Shown: positions 50,227 through 60,396 of the stretch, piece by piece
How positions within the stretch are numbered: the first letter of the stretch is position 1
How the letters are laid out: each line of letters begins with the position of its first letter
DNA from: Sympetrum striolatum
Lineage: Eukaryota > Arthropoda > Insecta > Odonata > Libellulidae
Assembly: GCA_947579665.1 (NCBI GenBank)
Contig: OX388349.1
Span: 25,762,459-25,826,458 of the forward strand
Reading direction: 5' to 3'
DNA: 64,000 nucleotides
Notes under the pieces: model-generated
What the model saw: the letters and a program-made list of their open reading frames with translations, nothing else
What the model was told of the DNA's origin: nothing
The model's database searches: none
Made by a program: the position numbers and the translations under genes

Positions 50227-52110
50227 ATGTGTAAACTGAGAGATCTAAAAATAATAATAGTAAATTGCAAGAGCTTACGTAATAAACAGGCGGAATTCTT
50301 TAACATTACGATGAGAACTTGCGCGGATATCATACTAGGAAGAGAGTTGCTTAAGCGAAGATATTACTCTAAGCGAGATATTTCCCCCGATTATATGATA
50401 TACCGAAAATATAACTATGTAGATCTAGTGGTAGAGTTTTTATAGCAGTATGGACTCATTTAATTAGTGAGCGCGATGAGTTCGTAGAAAATAGCAGGAG
50501 CGAAATCATTTGGTGCTCGATTCAAAGACAAAACGGAAGTAAAATTAATGTTTGTTCTTTGTGTCGTCCTCCCGATGAAAAAATAGGATGTATTGTTGTA
50601 TTATCCGAGGCCCTACAGAAAAATGGTGAGAAAATAAAAGATCCAATCATCGCCGTAGGAAGAGATTTTTACCTACCGCATATAAATTGGGATAATCTAA
50701 AATTCTTCAGCACTAGCAGTGGGAGAAAAAACTCACGAAATACATCTTACTTTTTCGTTGCATGCTTTAGACCAGGTAAATATGACGAAAACTCGAACGA
50801 ATCGTGCTAGGCAAGGTATCAATTTAGATTTACTAGCCACTTCCCAACCACAAATAATAACTAGCTTCTCTGTAGTTGACGGTACAGTCAGACCATGGTG
50901 TCATAATGGTAGGGATGAAAGTAGTAGCGGTTAGATCTCTTAAGCCTGTGAGGCAAGTGTATGTAATTCGCAAAGCAATTATTTCTGAGTTTAAGGTTTT
51001 ATTTGAACGAAGGCTTGAATAATTTTTTACGCTTTTCGGTAGAAAATACAGTAAAAGATAGTTGGGTAGATTTTCGACGAATAATCAAAGTAGATTTAGC
51101 TAAATATGTTCCGTCTAAACAGTAGGTGAGACGAGGAAGAAGTTTGAAGCGTTGCATAGGAGTCATTCACTCGCGATTGAGAAAACTTAAACCGTGCGGT
51201 GAGATCCATGAGCTTAGTGTTCAAAACTATAGAGAAGTGCAAAAGATATTTGAGGAAGGATCACGAAAAGACTACCAGGAATATAGATCTCGAACCCTGT
51301 TAAAATCACTAGTTAGCGATTAGAAAGAATTTTGGTCATAAGTGCGTGACACTCGTGGTGGTCAGTTTTCTATTCCTAGCATAATAAGCGAAGAGGGAAT
51401 AGCCTTAAATAAATCGGCAGAAATAGCTAACTTACTTAACCTGTACTTCCAGAAATGTTTCTCATTAAATGATGGTCGAGTTAACGATTTTACCTCTCGC
51501 ATTGATTCGGAGATGATTTCCATAGAGATATAAGTTGATGCGAGTGGAAATTCACTGCAACAGATTGATAGGAAATTCTATCAGAAACCAATTAATGAGG
51601 GTACTGTCCCAATGTCGTGTAAAAAATTAAACGTCACTCCGGGGCCTAAGAATGATCAGATTATTATGGGCAATTTTCGTTAACTTCGAATTTATGCAAA
51701 ATAATGGAGCATATTATAGCAAGCTCCATTATTCAGTTTCTTACCGTAAAGATAGGAATCATTCGGATCCAACACGGATTCCGTAAAGGCAAATCTTGTA
51801 AGACGCACCTAGAGTTTTTTGTGAATGATGTATATAAAGCGTAAGGATGTTAGATATCATTCAAAAACGTTATTTCCACGCAGCAACAAATTTCGCGACA
51901 ACCCTTAGTGTTAGTGCGCCACACAAAATACCGAAGAGTCACGTTTAGCTGCAGTTTATCTTTGAAAGAACATATTGGAGATGCGATAGGAAATTGAATA
52001 GAATGCAAAGATTAACTAGTAGATCGTTGAGGGGATGCTAATCGTGTTTCAAAGAAAAAAGTCATATAACCTCTTATTCAACCTAGCCAAACGAGAAAAT
52101 ACTGTTTCGC
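50227..52110 (+). pseudogene. decayed APE-type LINE ORF2 (endonuclease, partial reverse transcriptase)
   Basis: Plus-strand islands appear in order. The endonuclease N-terminus is LKIIIVNCKSLRNKQAEFF then TCADIILG (50245-50345), followed by EIIWCSIQRQNGSKINVCS (about 50500-50560) and IIAVGRDFYLPHINWD (50650-50695). The last corresponds to the endonuclease motif VGGDFNLPxINW, with the key Asn replaced by Tyr. Next come a linker region (RDTRGGQFSIPSI, EIANLLNLYFQKCFS, 51340-51470) and a reverse transcriptase start (IIQFL...HGFRKGKSCKTHLEF, about 51720-51835). Then an internal deletion leads to a C-terminal piece with YWRCDRKLNRMQRLTSRSL (about 51970-52035). Many frameshifts and stops are present. 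The layout suits the CR1/Jockey group; clade assignment would need a tree. Termini were not found. Confidence 0.8.
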
Positions 52111-54534
52111 GATTACACTGATTATTACTTTTATATTACAGTTCGCGTTTTCGTTCTGCGACAAAGCAATCATTAATTATCATCCGTATATTCATGTCCA
52201 CATCCGATTGAATCCGTAGATTCTTACACATGGATGATTATGAAGAAATGTCAGCTCCGCCATAATTCAGAGTTTTTAATTAAAAAAATCAGCTCGGACA
52301 TAGACCTCCATCTCCGTAATGTTACTCAATTTTCGTGTTTTTGCGAGAAGGAGACTATTTAACATAATTTAAAGCATGTGGAAAATATTTATATGTATTC
52401 GTATTTCTCTCAGACTCAGTAACAGTGTGCACATATGCACTATGATTAATAATCGAGAAATTCATTGGAATCAAGAAAAATATAGGATGATTAATAATAT
52501 ATCCACTATATGATTCAGTCTCATAGACATAGAGTTAACCACTTCTTTATTGGAATTCGCTCCAGGTGAGAAGATCTAATAACTGACGGAAGCTCTTCGA
52601 AAGCTTTATCGGTTCAGAACCTAAAGACGAAGTAAATGAAATTTAAGTGCAAGTAAAGACCTAACGCGATCTCCGAGAAGCATCGACAAAACGTTACAGG
52701 GAAGTAATCACAAAACATTATTACTTTTGGTCGTTTATTTCCCCGGGCAATTAGAGAGGTTGATGGAGTAGATTACGTGATGATGGTGTTATTACAACCC
52801 CTGCCATACCAATTTGGCGGCTCGCGGGGTATATATCTAAATCAAAATCTATATAATTGGTTTGGAACTACCGCCGAGAAAATTGGAAAGTGTGAACCCG
52901 CGAATTGTCCTGGTTTTAGACGAACAATGAATAATGATATGCATAAGAATGTCAATAGTTCTCAAGGCTTTTGTTTACAGACTAAAAATGAAAAAGATTC
53001 ACTTGCGCGGTCCGCAAGTTGTCCGTCTATCAAAGTAGAAGACCTCAATGAAGAAATAGTCACCAATAAGCCTGAGTAAGTAAGCCTGAGCTCCTTGCCT
53101 TACGACCGGTTTGTTGTTGCGAGTGACGCATAGGCTTTCGAAAATCGGCTACACTGAAAGCGAAAGGTTCATCGTGCTTCGAGAAATCAGGAGGCCCTGT
53201 CAAATACCTCTAAGTGTGGAAAATGAGTCAAAGGACATTGTCTTTCAGCGAACAACCTCGAATCCTTGGTAGAAGAGGAATTCCCACTGACACACGAAAC
53301 ATGTTCTTGACCGACAATTGGTGATGAATCTGTTCCGAATCCTTCATATCCAATGGTTATTTTTCCATAATGAATTGTATCTCTCAGGTAAATATATATA
53401 TTCATCACAGAGGCGTATAAATATATGTGGAAACCATATCTTACATTCGTTCATTTCCCGAACAAGAGAAGTTTAAGATAAAAAACTCATTTAACTTAAG
53501 CGGAATTCGAGCTCGTGCCCTTCCTATGCCAATAACATGTGTCAGACAGCAGGGGGTGTAAGCTATTATGAAGTAAAATTAAATCAGACTCATTTATTCT
53601 GATAAGTAATTTACTTCGATGATTCGAAAGGCAAATGCCATTCATTTAGCTCGCAAAAAAGAATGTAACCCTGGCTTTGGAAGAAGCAACATCCCGGTTC
53701 TAACAAAAATGTATGTATACACCCGTTAGTGAGTGCGGTTGGAAAGGAGATACTAAATAAACACAGGGATCTCAGCTTTGGGAGATAAACTCTCGCTTTC
53801 TTTTTCACTTTCCTTCTGGGAAACGGACAAAGAAGGAGAAAGAATCACAAAGAAAAGAAAAATGATTCTTTACCTCTAGCTCGTTCATAAAATTAACACC
53901 GCTGAGATGAAAGCGTTGAATCTGCCAAATACATACTGCTATTTAACGAAACCTCGTGAAGTGATTTCAATGAAGAAGGTCTTCCGTAAGATCGTCTATG
54001 ATTGCAATCCTTCGTGAGTAGTCGTTGGTATATCGGGGGTCTTTAGATGGGAATCTCTCTCATTTTGTTGTCTCATCCTATTGTCCAGAGAATGCCCCGT
54101 ATGAAAATAATCAGTCACTCGATTAATTATAGTAATGTTTACGGAGCTATGCTAGCTAACACCTGACAGATAAACTCACCGACGATACTAATATTTTGCA
54201 AGTGAGTGACGCTGTTCCAATGACTGAAGCTAAAAATCCAAAATGGGAAATATCGCGTTAAAATTTACAGTTTTTTAAAGATGGAACAATTAAGTAGAAT
54301 ATTTTAAAGCGAGTCCAGTATGATCCAGGATGAAAACGTTTGGGACTATATATTTATTTATCTTTCATCTCTTTATTTCTTATTACATCATACGAACTTA
54401 TTAATAAAATTTAAGGACATACAGCATCACACCGTAAAACAATTTGGGAAAAACTCAGTCCCAATCAAAATCAGAGGTGACAAATAAAATCGATTGTGGC
54501 AGGATTTACCGTGTGGAAATCCATAATAGAGGAA
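52111..54534. other. mostly featureless; possible exon at 52.75-53.07 kb
   Basis: The only frame of interest runs on the plus strand from a possible splice acceptor (TTTCCCCGGGCAATTAG, ending 52754) through EVDGVDYV... ARSASCPSIKVEDLNEE to a possible donor GA|GTAAGTAAG near 53073. The product is hydrophilic and non-repetitive but I cannot assign it to a family. The remainder shows no recognisable elements. Confidence 0.3.
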
Positions 54535-54653
54535 GTTAAGAATAAGGTTTAACAAATACTTTCTTCCACAGATTTATTTGCAAAACGACAGGTTTCGGCA
54601 CAGATCGGCCATCTTCACCTGAAAAAAAGTATTTGTTAAACCTTATTCTTAAC
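54535..54653 (-). mobile_element. Penelope-type tail with 28-bp inverted arms
   Basis: Arms 54535-54562 and 54626-54653 are perfect 28-bp reverse complements. Between them the minus strand reads CAGGTGAAGATGGCC, GATCTGTGCC, GAAACCTGTCG, then TTTGCAAATAAATCTGTGG. This is the same box order as in the tails at 8.9 and 30.7 kb: GAAGATG, stem GGC/GCC, CGAAACC, GTCG, AATAAA-T-TGTGGAA. The first hammerhead box is GUGAAGA rather than CUGANGA. The shared tail motif is the main evidence for a common family; inverted arms recur here too. Confidence 0.65.
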
Positions 54654-56026
54654 ACCCTCTCAGAGGTGACAGTTTGAATTGCGGGCTCGTCTACTCTATG
54701 AAATTTACCGGGTACTGTACTCATGAGTAGTCTTTATATCCCCTCTATTATAACTATTTATTCTTTAATAAGCACTTGAAAATACCCTCACTTAGTCGTC
54801 GATTTCTAAATTAATCAGTAATCGGGCCATCAATATATGTTAAATTGTCTTTTATTATATCATTAAGTAGTAATGGTCCTTTGCATGTCACGATTTTCGT
54901 GCATTACCTAACTATGGACATTTTTGGAACGTTCAAGTCGCTGAAATAAAAAAAATCATCTCTTTCATATGGAGATTTTACACCGAAAAAAGAAACTTCT
55001 ACTTATAGATTCTTTCCGTTAATTGAGGAATTGACCAAACCTATTACTCATTCCAATCTCTTAAATTCCATTCATAAAGCAAGGGGTAAGATATCGTCAC
55101 TGTAATTAAATTTCCAGTCTGAAATGGAATGGTGGTGTTAAATATTTCGCGTATTTGTAGCACTGCTGATTTAATACCTCGCTATGCATATATACCGGAG
55201 GTATTTCTCTTTCGTACTGTATATAGATTCAAAATGCATCCGTCAGACAGCGCTATCACTAGACTACCCCCCGCGGAAAAACATGCTATTGGAGAAAGGG
55301 TATCCGTTGGTGTTTAGAGACGATCGGGGAACAGTAAATCTTTCCTCCCTTTTTCCCGTAATGCGCCTCTCTTTTACTCCTTATTCCAAAAAGCCTTCGC
55401 TAAAGCAACACCTCTCCCAAATCCTTTCTCCTCTTCCAAAAGAGATACACATCTGTCTGCGAGCCTTGGAAATGGATTGGAAAACAATAGGAAGGATGGA
55501 AATCCTCCTATCCTTCTCTGCTGCAAAATTAACGCTTTTACCAAATGACAGCGGAATAAAAGAGTGTCAGCCCGAGGGAGGATTAATTCAAGTCAATCGC
55601 AGGGCGTGAACTGTAAAATATATCAGTTTATATTTTCACGGCTTTCATCCCTCGAATGCACGTTTTAGGAAGACAAAGGTCTTATGTACGTTTTCCGTGT
55701 TGTAAAGATTCGTTTCTGTCAAACATTGTAAAAGGGGATTGAAATATTAGTGGGAAAATGTTAGCGTTAATTTTATTTGGAATAAATGGGACCGTTTAAA
55801 TGTTTAATTAAATAAAAATATTTTTCGCATTTCAATATTGATGTTGGCAAAATATTTCCTAAATTATTGAATTAGACTTAATCTATAATAATTATTCTAT
55901 AATGCTCATGTGGATGGTTATTTATTTCAAAATTTAACTTAAGAAAATAAAGCTAATAATTTATGTTGTGATACACAATCACCAATATTTAAGTAAGTAG
56001 GTTACTTATTGAGGTAGGCTTTGAAC
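54654..56026. other. no recognised feature
   Basis: AT-rich, with a pyrimidine-rich block at 55320-55570 that keeps a 141-codon frame open. That frame is low in complexity and unlike any protein I know. Confidence 0.4.
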
Positions 56027-56900
56027 CGCTCCACAGTGGGCTAGAATCGAAAACACCTGGACAAGGGGCTAAAAATGGTTTTTTTGAGTGCGGTTATTGA
56101 AACTTGGCATAGCTATTGCAAAATGATTGAATTTTATGTTCCCGCTCGTCGTTTTAATTTAATTTTAAGGTGTCAAATAGATACAGGGCGTCAAACTTGA
56201 GAAATGTTCACGAAAACGGGACGTTTCGGATTTTTCGGAAAAACGTTCAAGTTCGTTGATATGTAGAAGCTGTTGGAAAAAACAACACAGCAGTAATCTA
56301 GCATCACTCTTTGTCTTGCAATTCGCTGAATGTTTCATGCTCTAAGATGGTTCTTTGGTCATTTAAAGCAACAATGGCAGACACCTTTTACGGACAAATT
56401 TCGAGATTAAGTAAGGAAATCAACTAGGTAAACAGCGATGGACTATCAAGTCTCTTATACCACGTCAATCTACAAGGCTTCTAGATATGGAATCTGAAGA
56501 GACTGTTTCATTTCACCTGCTACCCTGTGATTGCGGTGGACTTTTCCTAAGCGCTGCACGGTCCGGCTGGGCGCCGTAGAATACCCAAATCCGGTTTCGG
56601 TGTCTTTTTGGTTAGGTTGAGTCGAAAATTTTGCTTCTTTTATGTTTAATTCTGGCAAACCATATTAAAAACGTATTTTAATACACTTTAAGATATGAGT
56701 TCGAGACTATTAATTTACATAATAAATGCGGAATTGAGAAATTTTGGCAATTTTAAGAGTTCTTATACGTATTAAACAAACTAACAAACAATTTCCCCAA
56801 TCATTTTGCAATAACTATGCCAATTTTCAATAACCGCACTCAAAAAAACCATTTTTAGCCCCTTGTCCAGTTTTTTTCGATTCTAGCCCACTGTGCGCTC
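56027..56900. mobile_element. 864-bp DNA element with CACAGTG termini (Transib-like)
   Basis: The unit 56032-56895 has terminal inverted repeats of 98 bp with four mismatches. Both ends start CACAGTGGGCTAGAATCG. The flanks are a perfect 5-bp direct repeat, CGCTC (56027-56031 and 56896-56900). A GC-rich 5-bp target duplication and CAC-type heptamer ends are characteristic of Transib transposons, relatives of the RAG recombinase system; CACAGTG is also the V(D)J signal heptamer. After 12 further bases the right end is A-rich (AAAAAACTGG) and the left end reads AAACACCTGG. No transposase is recognisable inside; the 62-codon minus-strand frame at 56470-56658 matches nothing I know. High repeat identity suggests a fairly recent non-autonomous copy. 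Class assignment is by ends and duplication only. Confidence 0.7.
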
Positions 56901-57201
56901 CCAATTAGTGGTTATTTGTAGTTAAGTAATAGGCAGTTATGTATTCCTCTATTTTAATTAGATTGATGGATTGATAAGTAAAGGATTACTTCATATTATT
57001 ATAATCATAAGATATAATTATCGATGGAATGTAATCAAATATTTAACCAATATTAAATTTAGATAGTTTTAACACTATGCCTTTCAAGCAATATAATTAA
57101 ATTGTAAACTCACTTTTAACTTAAAAAAATATGTATAAACCATTTATTGTTACTATACTGAGAGTAATGTAATGTTATGTAAGTAAGTACTTCAAGTAAG
57201 A

Positions 57202-57276
57202 GCTCCCGGATAGTCATGTGGACAGCGCGTTTGCCTTTGGTGAAAGCGGTCCCGGGTTCGATTCCCGGTGGGAGCC
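57202..57276 (+). tRNA. tRNA-like gene or tRNA pseudogene, isotype not assignable
   Basis: A 74-nt cloverleaf-like sequence has a seven-pair acceptor stem (GCTCCCG with TGGGAGC, one G-U), and a perfect T arm (CCGGG-TTCGATT-CCCGG) with a good B box. A short D stem (GTC/GAC) sits in an A-box-like TAGTCATGTGG. The anticodon arm is poor: CGTTT pairs with AAA-CG only around a bulged G and the loop is about ten bases (GCCTTTGGTG). That argues for a pseudogene or a SINE head rather than a working tRNA. It lies alone, with no T-run terminator immediately after the acceptor stem. Confidence 0.5.
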
Positions 57277-60200
57277 AATGTGCGAAATGACCTTAGCTGT
57301 TGAAGCACTTTTAACAATACTACTAGTACTTCAAGTCAGTTCTAATTCTATTCTGAGATATTCTTATTTACTTTTATGCTTGAGAAAGAGAAAAACAAAA
57401 CTATTCTAACCCATAAAACGAGACTCTTGCCCCTATGATAGGAAGCTCTAATTTTGTTTTAATTAATATACAATTAATTAATGCGTTGCTCATAAGTATT
57501 CATTCTGCTAAAAACTGTTCTTTCTTCGTCAACTTATATATATTGTGTATTTATACATTTCAATTTGAGATTTAAGCTATGTTACTCCAAGAAATCATGT
57601 TTGATCGAATAAATTTAGATTATTATATAGCATAGTTGTATATCAAAAACCTGTAGACCACGAACCAAATGAGTACCAAAAAAGCTTTGAATTGACTTAC
57701 ACCGTTTCAGGGTTGACCACAGTCAGGGAGAAAACAATCAGACCCTATCTGCAATCAGGCATCAATATAACCTTTCAGGATTCACTGCATACTTTTGTGT
57801 CGACTAATCGCTGTTAAAGTCCATGGGATAGTAAAGTATTCCCTATTGCAGTTGATTCATTGAATGGAAAAAGATAGGCGGAGGAGAACATACCGAAAAG
57901 GAGTCAAACGTTAAAGAGGTATAGCAAAAGGATCCTTGGGAGATTTACCGCTCGGCCATTGCCTTCAGTGGGGACGGCCTTATCTCGTTTTGCCTTTAAA
58001 TTCTCCAAACCACAGTGGCAAAGCTGTGGTGGAAATCCGCGTTGGCATCAAAGATAACTGAAATCCTGAGAATGCGGAGGGCGGGGTACGTTTGTGCTTT
58101 CATCGTTCATTTATTTCGTGCGTAGTGGAATTAAAGATCTCGTTTGATATATTTAATCTTGCGTTTCACAAGAAATTACCCTTTTTATTTAGTAATCATC
58201 CTTCCCTTTCACTTGCCGAAAGCAAGGATGTAGTGTGTATTGAGGTAATTTAATTTTTACATAACTGAGATGCAGTTTAACTATAGTTCTCGTAAATTAA
58301 TGTCTCCTCTCTAATATCTGTTTGAAGGATTATATACGAGTTAAGAGTATAATGAAATAGAACTGCACTCAATTTTAATAATAAACGACATTAATTAGGT
58401 AAAAGATTAAATGTCGCGTATGTAGAGTGACAGTTTTAGTATGGGTGTAAACTTGAATACGACTTTTAAAATATTTGCCGGAAAATTTCCTCTCCACTGG
58501 TTTCAACCTTCTATGTTAAGGTTTGGCATACGCAATGGCCTCTAATCTTAGCTTTTACTATTCTAGTTTTACTCCTAACATTAGTATGGGGCATCGTATC
58601 ATCGCTCGTTTCACCGCAAACAAACAAGTTTCGGGAGGTCTTCATGCAATTCGCTTCATGTATAGCAGAAATCATACTGCGTTTGCTACACCGTCAAAGA
58701 TTAGCCTCACTCCAATTTTCCCTGGAACGTGAACCGTCTGCTGACAACCGCGGACGTTTCAAGAGTGCCCAAGTTATAGTTCGCTCCCATTCACAAGGTT
58801 ATCTTGAATATAACGGACTTGGCAAACCTACAAACCTCTCTGCGTACTGATGACTGCAAATCAAATCGGAAAGGACAGTTCTGAGGAACCTATACTGCTG
58901 CTGGTTTCGATAGCATCATCGCGGGGGGATGTCTCTTCTGCTCTTGCGAAAGGTAAGGTTTGCCTCTTCTATCTCACGCTCTTCGCCTACTTGGTATTTG
59001 TGGCTTAACATTGTATAGCTTGAATAAAAGTTTTTAATACAAATCTTTTATTCATCATGAAGTTACACCAGATCTCTGTGGACAATATTCATTGTATAGC
59101 TTCGCTTTAGAGACCGTATTTATATTCTTTGTGGACATTATTTTAGTATTTTGGTTCCCATATTCACTAAAGTAATTCATTTTGTATGGCAATCTACAAC
59201 ACACACAGGAATTTAATCGGAAATAATTAATTCTGCGCCTTCATTTGGAAAGAAGAAAACCGATTTTGGAATATAATTGTACTAATACAATATCGCTACA
59301 ACATAAGAGTCATTTTTCTACAAATGCTGCCAGATCAATAGCACTAGTTTGAAAAGTTAAAATTTTATTCCAAAAATAAGACTATCATGAAAATCTCCTC
59401 TGATGGTGTCAAAAGTATTCCAATTACCATCAAAATTGAGATCCATCGATGCACATTTCGCTATCAGTGCCAACGGCATCTTCAAGGTGACATAGGAAAC
59501 TGGCAAAATCTGTGTAACTTCTGTGACTGTGTAAAATTTGTTTGGTGCGGTGGAATTGTGTCCACGGGTTGTTAATTGCGCTCTTGTAGATTGAATTGTT
59601 TCCTCCCTATGTGTAAGTTTCAATAGGAAGTGAATTTTGGCGTTAATTGCTATAATTATGTAAAACCTAGTTCGATCCAAAATTTACTAAGAGATTTTTT
59701 CATTTTTGTCTTAAACTGTATGCACTCATACAATTTATATCCATCGTGTTAGAGATTCAAAGCAAAAATCAGCAAATCACTGACATTTATTGCAGCTAAT
59801 CCCTCCAAATTTTTATTTTTCAACTGAACGTAACATTCGAGTGTAGTCCATTTGTGGACTTCCCATCAATTCTGCTTCATTCATTTATATTTGACCATCG
59901 CTTAGGAAGAATATAAATTATTTGTTTATTATCATTTTCAATGGAGTATTGGACTAGTCAATGCCAGAATAACATGGACATTTACGCGAATATATGTGAA
60001 AAACTACAGCTGTGGCCTTTCGACATTTTCAAGAAATAGCGGGTGCTTGTAAAATCAGAATGGGTATCGGAGGCAGGTTTGAGGGGTTGCCTTGGGTAAA
60101 TATAACCCCATCGTCAAATTATGTTTGTTAATCCAAGTAAACCGTGTATTTCGATATATTTCACACTATTATCATCATTATCATTTATTTATGAACCTAT

Positions 60201-60396
60201 CCCTTGGTTAAATAGTTAAACAAAAGAATAATTCAACTGAAAATATAGGTATTCAATTGTAACAATACGTACATTTTTAATCCTCTATTAGGAATTTTTG
60301 TTAGCAGTTAAACTGATGCCAAGCAAACCGGGCGAATAAAGTGCGTAACCAGATTCGGAATTTCATGGTGTATGTGCAATGCACATTGTTCATATA
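57277..60396. other. no recognised gene; GC-richer patch at 57.9-58.1 kb
   Basis: The patch 57880-58110 is GC-richer and contains an inverted pair of ACCACAG/CTGTGGT words (58009-58031), similar to Runx/Runt target sites; a regulatory role is only conceivable. Frames at 58523-58850 and 59357-59680 match no known protein. Confidence 0.35.

Noticed and set aside
55184..55609. 141-codon plus-strand frame
   Set aside because: Kept open by a pyrimidine-rich tract; low complexity and no homologue that I recognise.
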